The notes under the pieces are model-generated. The model was not told where the DNA came from and made no database searches. It worked only from the letters and a program-made list of their open reading frames with translations. Positions 1 through 5,993 of a stretch of DNA of 10,893 nt are shown piece after piece (the stretch's first letter is position 1; every line of letters begins with the position of its first letter). The stretch covers positions 1 through 10,893 of the forward strand of contig JAILNY010000185.1 in assembly GCA_024691105.1 (NCBI GenBank), in the 5' to 3' direction. The translations under genes were made by a program, and so were the position numbers. The stretch comes from Treponema sp. GTDB lineage: Bacteria; Spirochaetota; Spirochaetia; Treponematales; Treponemataceae.

Positions 1-1
1 C

Positions 2-1114
2 ATCAAGAATTCCTGCCGCTTCTTTTAAAAGTTCGATAATCGGAAGATGCTGAGGGCAGACACTTTCGCACTGACCACAGGCAATACAGTCTGCAGCCTT
101 TCCGCTTCTGTTAATAAGACCGGAATAAAAATTCTTTGCACGCCAGTCATCAGGATAACGACGCAAAGTGTTTATCGTTCTAAAGACATCAGGAATGCTT
201 ATTTTCATCGGACATCCGTCTGTACAATATTTACAGGCCGTACATCCAATCTGCGGAATGCGTAAAATTTCTTCGGTTACTTCATCAATAATTTTCATCT
301 CGCCATCTGTCAATGGTTCAAAATTCGTAAATGTCTTTATATTGTCTTCCATCTGCTCTTCTGTCGACATCCCGGAAAGAATTGTAACAACTCCATCAAG
401 TGAGCCGACATAACGCAATGCCCATGACGCAACAGAATCATTCGGACGCGCAGCCTTAAACTTTGCTTCAATCTCCGGCTGCATATTTGCAAGCATTCCA
501 CCACGTACAGGCTCCATAATGATAATCGGAATATTTTTCTTATGCGCAATGTCATAAAGACGCTGCGAGCGGACAACAGGATTTGTGCGGTCAAGATAAT
601 TAAGCTGAATCTGAACAAATTCCATTTCAGGATGCTTGTCTAAAACCTTTTCCAAAAGTTCAGGGCTTCCATGAAAAGAAAAACCAAAGTGCTTTATCTT
701 TCCTTCTTCCTTCTTTTTTAATCCCCAGTTAAAGCAGTCGTAATTTTCATACTGTTCATAATTTGCTTCTTCGATTGAATGAAGAAGATAAAAATCAAAA
801 TAATCAACTCCAGTTCTCTGTAACTGTTCACTAAAAATGCGTTCAACATCACTCTGCTGTTTTACTTCCCAAACAGGAAGTTTTGTCGCAAGCATAAAAC
901 TATCGCGTGGATATCGCTTTACAACCGCCTCGCGAGCAGCCTCTTCTGAATGACCTCCGTGATAAATATATGCAGTATCAAAATAATTCATTCCAGTCTG
1001 CATATATCTGTCAACCATCGCATTTACACGTTCAATTTCAATCTTTCCATCTTTTTCCGGAAGGCGCATAAGACCAAATCCAAGTTTGGACATTTTACTT
1101 ATATCTACTGCCAT
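2..1114 (-). CDS. aldo/keto reductase with C-terminal double 4Fe-4S ferredoxin domain (partial, 3' end outside window)
   Basis: Translating the minus strand from the ATG at 1114 gives 371 residues with no stop before the window edge; these proteins usually run to about 375-390 residues, so only the tail is missing. The N-terminal part is an aldo/keto reductase barrel with the tetrad Asp46, Tyr51 (FDTAYIY), Lys78 (LATK) and His112 (YLLH). The C-terminal part has two CxxCxxCxxxCP motifs (Cys291/294/297/301 and Cys343/346/349/353), each expected to hold a 4Fe-4S cluster. Proteins of this type are cytoplasmic oxidoreductases of anaerobes; the physiological substrate is usually unknown. A Shine-Dalgarno AGGAG (1123-1127) lies 8 bases before the start. 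The SDR gene upstream is on the same strand with an 86-base gap that holds a promoter-like sequence, so it may be transcribed alone or with that gene. Family assignment is firm, substrate is not. Confidence 0.93.
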   Translation of the reverse strand, partial: MAVDISKMSKLGFGLMRLPEKDGKIEIERVNAMVDRYMQTGMNYFDTAYIYHGGHSEEAAREAVVKRYPRDSFMLATKLPVWEVKQQSDVERIFSEQLQRTGVDYFDFYLLHSIEEANYEQYENYDCFNWGLKKKEEGKIKHFGFSFHGSPELLEKVLDKHPEMEFVQIQLNYLDRTNPVVRSQRLYDIAHKKNIPIIIMEPVRGGMLANMQPEIEAKFKAARPNDSVASWALRYVGSLDGVVTILSGMSTEEQMEDNIKTFTNFEPLTDGEMKIIDEVTEEILRIPQIGCTACKYCTDGCPMKISIPDVFRTINTLRRYPDDWRAKNFYSGLINRSGKAADCIACGQCESVCPQHLPIIELLKEAAGILD

Positions 1115-1140
1115 AATTTTATCTCCTGTTTTTTGTAGTG

Positions 1141-1169
1141 AATTTATCAAGGCCGCAAGTTTGTTTCAA
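1141..1169 (-). promoter_or_regulatory. candidate promoter of the aldo/keto reductase gene
   Basis: On the minus strand a TTGAAA box (1164-1169) is separated by 17 bases from a TAAATT box (1141-1146), which fits a housekeeping sigma factor promoter. It sits 26 bases upstream of the reductase start. The -10 box overlaps a GTGAATTT octamer on the plus strand (1138-1145) that also occurs three times near the ytfQ promoter. Sequence-only call. Confidence 0.4.
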
Positions 1170-1200
1170 ATTATTCTAAAATCGTACGGCATTTTATTGA

Positions 1201-2232
1201 TTATATATTTTTCTTTGAATCCTCAAGAGAGTTAATAACTTTATCACACCATTCATCAAACTCAGGATCTTCTACCTGACACTCTGGATGCGACATTACA
1301 TAATCAAGCGCAATTCTAACTCCCTGATTAAATGGAATCGTTGTCTGCATCTGTGGAACTATACGTTTTAACTTTGAATTATCAAAAACAACAGAAACTG
1401 CTTTGTCGCCGATAAGGCTTCCTTCAAAATCAAAACCATATTTATCACCAACTGCACTTAAGTATTCCGATGAAACATGATAAGCCTTTAGTTCAACTCC
1501 AAGTGCATCTGCAATTGTTTTATAAATCTGATTCCATGAAAGAACTTCGTCGCCCGTAATTTGAAATGCTTCTTCAATCGCATGCTGATTCTGCATCAAT
1601 CCAATATAACCGGTCGCAAAATCTTTATTAAATGTAACATGCCAGAGCGAAGTTCCATCACCTTGAATAATAACCGGCTTTCCAAGCATTATTCTTTTTA
1701 CAACCTGATAAAATCCTTTTTTACCGTGAACGCCAAGCGGAACATTTCTTTCATCGTAAGTATGACTTGGACGAACAATTGTTGCAGGAAAACCTTCAGT
1801 GCGATATTTTTCCATCAAGAATTCTTCACACGCAATTTTATTTCTAGAATATTCCCAATGCGGATTTGAAAGTGTCGTTCCTTCTGTAATAACATAACTT
1901 GAAGCAGGTTTTGCATAAGCCGATGCAGAAGAAATGTAAATATACTGTTTTGTCTTTCCGTTAAAAAGTCTATAGTCGCGTTCAACCTGCTCTGGAACAA
2001 ATCCGATAAACTCGCTTACGACATCAAATTCTAAACCTTCAAGTTTTTTCTTTGCATCTTCTTCGTTAGAAATGTCACACACAATCTGGTGAACATTTGC
2101 AGGAACATCTGCTGCTCTGGTACCGCGATTTAAAAGCCATACATCCCAGTCATCACGACCAGAAAGCTCTCTTACAATTGCAGAACTAATTGTTCCAGTT
2201 CCGCCAATAAACAGTGCCTTAGATTTTGCCAT
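1201..2232 (-). CDS. NAD-dependent epimerase/dehydratase-like SDR oxidoreductase
   Basis: The 343-residue protein opens with a Rossmann dinucleotide-binding motif, GGTGTIS at residues 10-16 (third Gly replaced by Ser, as in atypical SDR proteins), and has the catalytic pair Tyr128 and Lys132 (YSRNK) with Ser101/102 just upstream. These belong to extended SDR enzymes acting on nucleotide sugars or related compounds; the overall pattern resembles the CSP41/atypical epimerase group, where substrates are poorly known. I place the start at 2232: AGGGG (2239-2243) lies 6 bases before this ATG, while an in-frame ATG at 2259 has no ribosome site and would add nine residues before the Rossmann strand. 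The gene is divergent from an AraC-type regulator with 112 bases between starts, so that regulator is the natural candidate to control it. It precedes the ferredoxin-type aldo/keto reductase on the same strand, suggesting a shared redox pathway; that is inference. Confidence 0.88.
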   Translation of the reverse strand: MAKSKALFIGGTGTISSAIVRELSGRDDWDVWLLNRGTRAADVPANVHQIVCDISNEEDAKKKLEGLEFDVVSEFIGFVPEQVERDYRLFNGKTKQYIYISSASAYAKPASSYVITEGTTLSNPHWEYSRNKIACEEFLMEKYRTEGFPATIVRPSHTYDERNVPLGVHGKKGFYQVVKRIMLGKPVIIQGDGTSLWHVTFNKDFATGYIGLMQNQHAIEEAFQITGDEVLSWNQIYKTIADALGVELKAYHVSSEYLSAVGDKYGFDFEGSLIGDKAVSVVFDNSKLKRIVPQMQTTIPFNQGVRIALDYVMSHPECQVEDPEFDEWCDKVINSLEDSKKNI

Positions 2233-2238
2233 TTTCGT

Positions 2239-2243
2239 CCCCT
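2239..2243 (-). promoter_or_regulatory. ribosome binding site fixing the SDR start
   Basis: AGGGG on the minus strand lies 6 bases upstream of the ATG at 2232. The longer in-frame start at 2259 has no purine-rich site ahead of it, so the shorter protein is preferred. Confidence 0.6.
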
Positions 2244-2300
2244 TTAAAACAAACTGCAAATTTATAATAAGGTAGGAATTTAAAAAAAGATAGCAAAATT

Positions 2301-2331
2301 TTGTTGAAAATTGCCCATTTTTTGTTATTAT
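2301..2331 (+). promoter_or_regulatory. candidate AraC-gene promoter in the divergent intergenic region
   Basis: A TTGTTG box (2301-2306) is followed after 18-19 bases by TTATTA/TATTAT (2325-2331). Transcription would then begin around 2337-2340, leaving a leader of only about 5-8 bases before the ATG at 2345, and there is no convincing Shine-Dalgarno site. The region also holds a perfect palindrome CAAAATTTTG (2294-2303) and two TTTTGTT copies (2299-2305 and 2320-2326) exactly 21 bases apart. The base composition is very A+T-rich, so all these elements are tentative. Confidence 0.3.
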
Positions 2332-2344
2332 TATTTTGTAGAAA

Positions 2345-3193
2345 ATGGAACGAGAAATTATAAATTACCCGCATATTCACGGAGTTTCTTTTACAGACAC
2401 AAATATTCCTCACACTTTTATTTCACACTGGCATAATGCCGCAGAATTTATTGTTGTTTTAAAAAGCGGATGTAAATTTAAAATTGACGGTAAAATCTAT
2501 AATCCAAAAGCCGGCGACATTCTTCTTATCTGGCCACGAGAACTTCACGAGCTGATTAACGTTCCGGACAAGTCTATTGCCTTTGTTCAATTTTCTTCAT
2601 ACCTTATCGAAAGCAATTTTGACTTTGTTGCCGCCTCGCACTTTTTAAACTACTATCATCACATTTGCAAAACTGCCGAAAAAGAACTTACTTTACAAAT
2701 AAAAGAGCTGATATACAAAATTCGCGATGTTCAAAACAAGGGGCCGCAGTTTTCTGAAACGAGATGCAAACTTATAATTTACGAATTACTTCTTCTTATC
2801 GGAGATTATGTAATTAAAGAACATCAACTTAGTCTTGGAAATGAAAATTATTCTGACAGGCTTTGGGAATATATACGCTATGCATGCCGATATATTTCAG
2901 AGCACTCAAAAGAAGATATTACTCAGGCACAGGTTGCTCAAAAAACCGGACTAAGTCTATTTTATTTTTCTAAACTTTTTAATGAATATACAAAGATGAG
3001 TTTTCCATCTTACCTTGCATCAATCCGTGTACAAAACGCGATAAGTCTTTTGGAAAATAAAAATCTTTCTGTAACAGAATGTGCATTTGAAGCAGGCTTT
3101 CAGTCAACGACAACTTTTAATAAACTCTTTCATGAGCTTACAGGTTGTAGTCCCCGTGAATACAGAAAACTGCATTCACGGAATCCTACTTAG
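2345..3193 (+). CDS. AraC-family transcriptional regulator with N-terminal cupin sensor domain
   Basis: The 282-residue protein has the usual two-part layout. Residues about 20-100 form a cupin-type ligand domain, with the typical HWHNAAE segment (His28, His30, Glu34), AGD (56-58) and the PRELHEL segment near residue 68. Residues about 180-278 form the double helix-turn-helix DNA-binding domain, including the QVAQKTGLS first helix-turn-helix and the AFEAGFQSTTTFNKLFHELTGCSPREYR signature region in the second. Members commonly respond to sugars or related effectors and activate a neighbouring gene. Here the divergent SDR gene is the most likely target, by position only. The start lacks a clear ribosome site and may be almost leaderless. 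The stop codon overlaps the stop codon of the convergent metal-binding lipoprotein gene. It is the only plus-strand gene in the window. Confidence 0.93.
   Translation: MEREIINYPHIHGVSFTDTNIPHTFISHWHNAAEFIVVLKSGCKFKIDGKIYNPKAGDILLIWPRELHELINVPDKSIAFVQFSSYLIESNFDFVAASHFLNYYHHICKTAEKELTLQIKELIYKIRDVQNKGPQFSETRCKLIIYELLLLIGDYVIKEHQLSLGNENYSDRLWEYIRYACRYISEHSKEDITQAQVAQKTGLSLFYFSKLFNEYTKMSFPSYLASIRVQNAISLLENKNLSVTECAFEAGFQSTTTFNKLFHELTGCSPREYRKLHSRNPT
3154..3181. terminator. hairpin at the convergent 3' ends (candidate bidirectional terminator)
   Basis: CCGTGAAT (3154-3161) pairs perfectly with ATTCACGG (3174-3181), and inside it CAG (3163-3165) pairs with CTG (3170-3172) around an AAAA loop with a single A/C mismatch. 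It lies within the last codons of the AraC gene and begins 9 bases beyond the stop codon of the minus-strand lipoprotein gene. There is no T-tract on either side, so classical intrinsic termination is not shown; it may instead block the opposing transcript or protect its 3' end. Confidence 0.4.
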
Positions 3194-3954
3194 AACAATA
3201 ATTCGATATTAGCGCTGATTACATTTTTTAATGCACCGCGTTCAACTTTCTCTGGAAAGTTACGCCATACAATATATTTTGCGTCTGGGGCAACTTCTGA
3301 CAATGGAGCACCAACCGGATTATGAACATTATCAATGATAAAAGCAAAATCATTTGTTTTTGCAAATGCAATCTGTTCAGACGTTACTTCGCCAGGTCCA
3401 AAAATCTGAACGACTTCAAGCCCTAAATCTTTTGCAAGATAAATCTGATTTTTGTTGCAGAATACTTTTGCACCAGAAAGACCTGCTTTTTCAAGACGCT
3501 TCTTTGTCTTTTTAATTACGTCTTTATATTCAGCAAGACGTTTTTCACATTCTTTTTGAGTTCCAAAAATCTCTGCAAGCTTTTGCACTTCACTTGAAAC
3601 AGTTTCAATTGAATTATCGCATTTGATTTTTATCATTTTGGAATCATCTTTTGCAGCGTCTCCCAAAGTTTTCATCATGCGCTCAAAGCCTGCAAAAACA
3701 AAATACTTACTGTCAGTAATTTTCTGAATATCAGAAACTGTAACTTCGTATTCCGGCGGATGTCTGAGACTTGCAGGTGCAATAATTTCTACATTATCAA
3801 TTCCCGCAATATCCATAAACGCCGCAGTCCAGCTTGTAGAAGCAACGTATTCAGCTTTTGTTTCTACGCCGGCGCTTTTTTCATTTGAGTTTTTACTGCA
3901 GCCTGTCAATACAATTAACAATACAGCCACAAAAACAGCACTCAATTTTTTCAT
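3190..3954 (-). CDS. metal-type ABC transporter substrate-binding lipoprotein (ZnuA/TroA-like, short form)
   Basis: The 254-residue product starts with a lipoprotein signal peptide: KK, a hydrophobic core, then LTGC with the lipidated cysteine at 19. The rest resembles the cluster 9 (ZnuA/TroA) binding proteins: the segment around HPPEYEVTVSDIQKI (65-79) corresponds to the first metal-His region, a long charged helix (about 135-160) forms the backbone linker, and a second half begins near residue 160. It should capture a metal ion outside the cytoplasmic membrane and pass it to the permease encoded just upstream. It is shorter than the usual roughly 290-310 residues, lacks the His-rich loop, and has only two histidines (65 and 211), so the ligand set or the cargo may differ. 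Its ATG overlaps the permease stop by four bases (ATGA), implying translational coupling. The last gene of its operon, it overlaps the stop of the convergent AraC gene. Confidence 0.82.
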   Translation of the reverse strand: MKKLSAVFVAVLLIVLTGCSKNSNEKSAGVETKAEYVASTSWTAAFMDIAGIDNVEIIAPASLRHPPEYEVTVSDIQKITDSKYFVFAGFERMMKTLGDAAKDDSKMIKIKCDNSIETVSSEVQKLAEIFGTQKECEKRLAEYKDVIKKTKKRLEKAGLSGAKVFCNKNQIYLAKDLGLEVVQIFGPGEVTSEQIAFAKTNDFAFIIDNVHNPVGAPLSEVAPDAKYIVWRNFPEKVERGALKNVISANIELLF

Positions 3955-4778
3955 CTTAGTACCCCACTAAAAATAATATATATCGCACCCGCCACAACAG
4001 AAATTGTCGCTGCAGGAGGAAGATTAAAAATTACCGCAATTACATATCCACTAAGCGAAAATATAAATCCTAAAATTGAACTTATCAAGAATAAATTTTT
4101 GATTCCACAAAAGCGTCTTACATTAATCCGGCCTGCGCATAATACAGGAAGAATTAAAAGCGCATCAATTAAAAACGCACCAAGGAGTTTCATTGCAACA
4201 GAAACAACAAGCGCAATCAGCATAACCATAACCGTATAATGAACTTTTACATTTATTCCAAGCGACTGAGAAATTTCGTTATTAAAAAATATCGCAAGAA
4301 TATTATGAAAATTTATTACGACATAAGTCACAAGTAAAAACGCAATCACGCACAAAAGAATTACATCGTAAGTTTTTAAGGCAAACGGGCTTCCCCACAA
4401 AAGACTAAGACTGTCCTTTGCCGGAACATTTTTAACATGCATCACAAGCGAAGCAAGCGCCATACTCAAAATCATTCCAGCCGCGCTTGCGTATCCAAAA
4501 CCAAAACTTGTATTTTTACTAAAGTGCACAATCGCAAGAACAAGAAGCAGATTTATAAAAATCGTAACAGGCGCAAGCGGAAGATTCATTGCCAGAGAAA
4601 GCGCGCCGCCTAAAATTACCCCATGCATAAGCATATACCGCAATGGTATTAAATTAAGACGAAGCACCATTACCCCACATAACGGAAAACTTATTCCGCT
4701 TATAATCATCGCAACAAAACCGCGCATCACCGGCGCTAGAGAAAACAACAAGGCGGCGCGCTCAAAAAAATCAGACAT
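3951..4778 (-). CDS. metal ABC transporter permease (ABC-3 / ZnuB-TroC family)
   Basis: A very hydrophobic protein of 275 residues with about eight predicted membrane segments. It carries the recognisable ABC-3 family stretches: the cytoplasmic coupling region NNEISQSLGINVKVH about two thirds along, the following helix ending KLLGAFLIDALLILPV, and the C-terminal NLPPAATISVVAGAIYII. It should form the homodimeric channel of the metal importer, driven by the ATPase encoded immediately upstream. Two ATG codons stand side by side at 4781 and 4778. The AGGAG at 4785-4789 is only 3 bases from the first but 6 from the second, so I choose 4778. The start region lies inside the last codons of the ATPase gene, and the stop overlaps the lipoprotein start. 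The metal (Zn, Mn or Fe) cannot be read from the sequence. Confidence 0.9.
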   Translation of the reverse strand: MSDFFERAALLFSLAPVMRGFVAMIISGISFPLCGVMVLRLNLIPLRYMLMHGVILGGALSLAMNLPLAPVTIFINLLLVLAIVHFSKNTSFGFGYASAAGMILSMALASLVMHVKNVPAKDSLSLLWGSPFALKTYDVILLCVIAFLLVTYVVINFHNILAIFFNNEISQSLGINVKVHYTVMVMLIALVVSVAMKLLGAFLIDALLILPVLCAGRINVRRFCGIKNLFLISSILGFIFSLSGYVIAVIFNLPPAATISVVAGAIYIIFSGVLR

Positions 4779-5805
4779 CATCTTCTCCTATTACAAGCTT
4801 TTCCCAGCCATGCATATCTGCAAGCTCCTTATCATGCGTTACAACGATAATCGTCGGAATCTCTGATATCGTAAGAGAGCGCAAAATGTCCATAACCATT
4901 TTTTTATTTTCAGCATCAAGGCTTGCCGTAGGTTCATCCAAAAGAAGAAGCTTTGCATTTTGTGCAAGACAGCGCGCAAGATGAATCTTCTGTTTTTCAC
5001 CGCCGCTTAAACTTGAAAAACTTCTGTCAGCAAAATCCATTGCAGAAACACGGCAAAGCGCGCTTTCTACAATCTGATTTTTATTTTTTCTTTTTGAATC
5101 AATTCCAAGACTTACAACTTCGCGGCACGACAGACTAAAAAGCGGTGCATCTGTAAACTGTGGGATATATCCGATTGTATATTTTTTTAAATCACGAGGA
5201 TGTTTCCCATCGATCAGAATTTTACCTTTGTATTTTTTTTCTATCCCGCAAACAAGTCTAAGTAAAGTTGTTTTTCCTGTTCCGTTTTCACCAAGCACCA
5301 TTAAGTGAGAACCTGCCCTTAAATCAAACGATAAATCACGCTTTTTTATAAACGGATGCTCAAGGTTTTGCACACTTATATCAACTCCCTGAACAAGCTT
5401 TGCCCTCTGACGCAAAAGAAAATACATGTAATCCTGGTCAAAAAGATTTTCTAACTGATTTTCTGTCGCGCATAAAAGCTTTGGAACAAGATGCGTATAT
5501 TTTACATCGCAGCTGTAAGATTTTGCACAATCTCCATTAACCGCTTTGATATAATTGAGCGCGTTTTCACTTAAAATATCTGCGTTGATTTTTTTTATTC
5601 CAAGACGAATGCTTAAAACTGCGGCGGCTTTTCCCAGTGCAGAATCGTGACTGCAAAGCATATCGCGCTCCCCGGAATAAGTATTTAAAAATTCTTCAAA
5701 TTCAAAAAGCGGATTTAACCATTTACCGGAACTTTCAAAAATCAAAGTATCATGATTAAAAATCTGAAGAGAAATTTTTTCTGGCAACGGCTCTGTGTAA
5801 GACAT
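4771..5805 (-). CDS. DUF1893 domain fused to a metal-type ABC transporter ATPase
   Basis: The 344-residue protein is longer than ordinary ZnuC/TroB ATPases (about 230-260). Residues about 155-344 are a complete ABC ATPase: Walker A GENGTGKT (172-179), Q-loop Gln216 (GYIPQF), signature LSGGE (266-270), Walker B LLLLDEP (286-292) and switch His324. Residues about 12-125 match what I know of DUF1893 (TM1506-like; deaminase-type fold, function unknown): a first strand pair ending LIFES, then a G-x-x-x-x-PL segment, the ALGKAAAVLSIRLGI core (56-70), INADILSENAL (73-83) and YTHLVPKLL (103-111). The ATPase should energise metal import with the permease encoded downstream, whose start it overlaps by 8 bases; the role of the extra domain is unknown, perhaps sensing or regulating transport. 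The start at 5805 has AAGGTGG a few bases upstream (5810-5816) and is the first gene of the operon. The ATPase call is certain; the DUF1893 call is by remembered pattern. Confidence 0.9.
   Translation of the reverse strand: MSYTEPLPEKISLQIFNHDTLIFESSGKWLNPLFEFEEFLNTYSGERDMLCSHDSALGKAAAVLSIRLGIKKINADILSENALNYIKAVNGDCAKSYSCDVKYTHLVPKLLCATENQLENLFDQDYMYFLLRQRAKLVQGVDISVQNLEHPFIKKRDLSFDLRAGSHLMVLGENGTGKTTLLRLVCGIEKKYKGKILIDGKHPRDLKKYTIGYIPQFTDAPLFSLSCREVVSLGIDSKRKNKNQIVESALCRVSAMDFADRSFSSLSGGEKQKIHLARCLAQNAKLLLLDEPTASLDAENKKMVMDILRSLTISEIPTIIVVTHDKELADMHGWEKLVIGEDDV
4785..4789 (-). promoter_or_regulatory. ribosome binding site deciding between tandem ATGs of the permease
   Basis: AGGAG on the minus strand is 3 bases from the ATG at 4781 and 6 bases from the ATG at 4778. 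The second has the more usual spacing. The site lies within the upstream ATPase coding sequence, favouring coupled translation. Confidence 0.6.
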
Positions 5806-5819
5806 TGTTCCACCTTAGT

Positions 5820-5848
5820 TTATAATTTCACTTCAATTTTTATTATAA
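5820..5848. repeat. dyad TTATAAT-N15-ATTATAA over the metal operon promoter (candidate operator)
   Basis: TTATAAT (5820-5826) and ATTATAA (5842-5848) are perfect inverted copies 15 bases apart. The right arm contains the minus-strand -10 box, so a bound repressor would block the promoter. In Treponema pallidum the DtxR-family protein TroR represses the tro metal operon from a dyad over its -10 region; an analogous role here is inference, and A+T-rich DNA makes such dyads easily by chance. Confidence 0.35.
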
Positions 5849-5871
5849 AAACAGATTCTTTGTCAATGCAA
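5842..5871 (-). promoter_or_regulatory. candidate promoter of the metal ABC operon
   Basis: On the minus strand a perfect TATAAT (5842-5847) is preceded after 18 bases by TTGCAT (5866-5871). A perfect TTGACA also occurs at 5861-5866 but only 13 bases from the -10 box, too close to be the normal partner. Start of transcription would fall near 5835, about 30 bases before the ATPase ATG. The promoter lies just beyond the terminator of the upstream sugar operon, so the two operons are separated. Confidence 0.5.
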
Positions 5872-5884
5872 AATTCAAAACGAT

Positions 5885-5918
5885 AAAAAAAATGCACTTT
5901 CGGTTTTACGAAAGTGCA
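5885..5918 (-). terminator. intrinsic terminator of the ytfQRT-yjfF operon
   Basis: TGCACTTTCG (5893-5902) and CGAAAGTGCA (5909-5918) form a perfect 10-bp stem with a 6-base loop. On the minus-strand transcript it is followed at once by eight U residues (A-tract 5885-5892). This is a textbook Rho-independent terminator 75 bases beyond the yjfF stop. Confidence 0.92.
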
Positions 5919-5993
5919 CTCACCCTGGAGGGATGATGTTTTTTAATTATGGGTCAGCGCATAGGAGGAATGCGCTGATAAGTGGTTATTGCT
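5885..5993 (-). ncRNA. candidate 3'UTR regulatory RNA with UCCUCCU hairpin loop
   Basis: The roughly 110-base 3' untranslated region of the sugar operon has two perfect hairpins. The first pairs ATGCGCTGA (5970-5978) with TCAGCGCAT (5954-5962), 9 bp, and on the minus-strand RNA its 7-base loop (5963-5969) reads UCCUCCU. A second C-rich stretch, CCCUCC (5927-5932), lies in the single-stranded linker before the terminator hairpin. Hairpin loops with C-rich anti-Shine-Dalgarno seeds are known from bacterial small RNAs, and the loop is exactly complementary to the AGGAGGA of the ytfQ ribosome site in this operon. Whether a separate RNA is made, by processing or an internal promoter, cannot be seen. 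Confidence 0.3.

Noticed and set aside
47..618. Small open frames on both strands over the aldo/keto reductase region
   Set aside because: The minus-strand frame running from 1114 to the window edge encodes both 4Fe-4S motifs and the reductase tetrad; the small frames are out of phase with it.
1170..1200. Weak inverted repeat around CGTACG after the SDR gene as a terminator
   Set aside because: The AAAAT/ATTTT arms are short and A/T-only, and no T-tract follows on the minus strand, so termination is not supported.
2233..2259. Longer N-terminus of the SDR protein from the ATG at 2259
   Set aside because: No ribosome site precedes 2259, and the extra nine residues fall before the normal first strand of the Rossmann fold.
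5963..5975. AGGAGGA in the 5954-5978 hairpin loop as a plus-strand ribosome site or CsrA-binding loop
   Set aside because: The next ATG is too close and opens a two-codon frame, and nothing suggests plus-strand transcription here. The same bases read on the minus strand make more sense as a C-rich loop.
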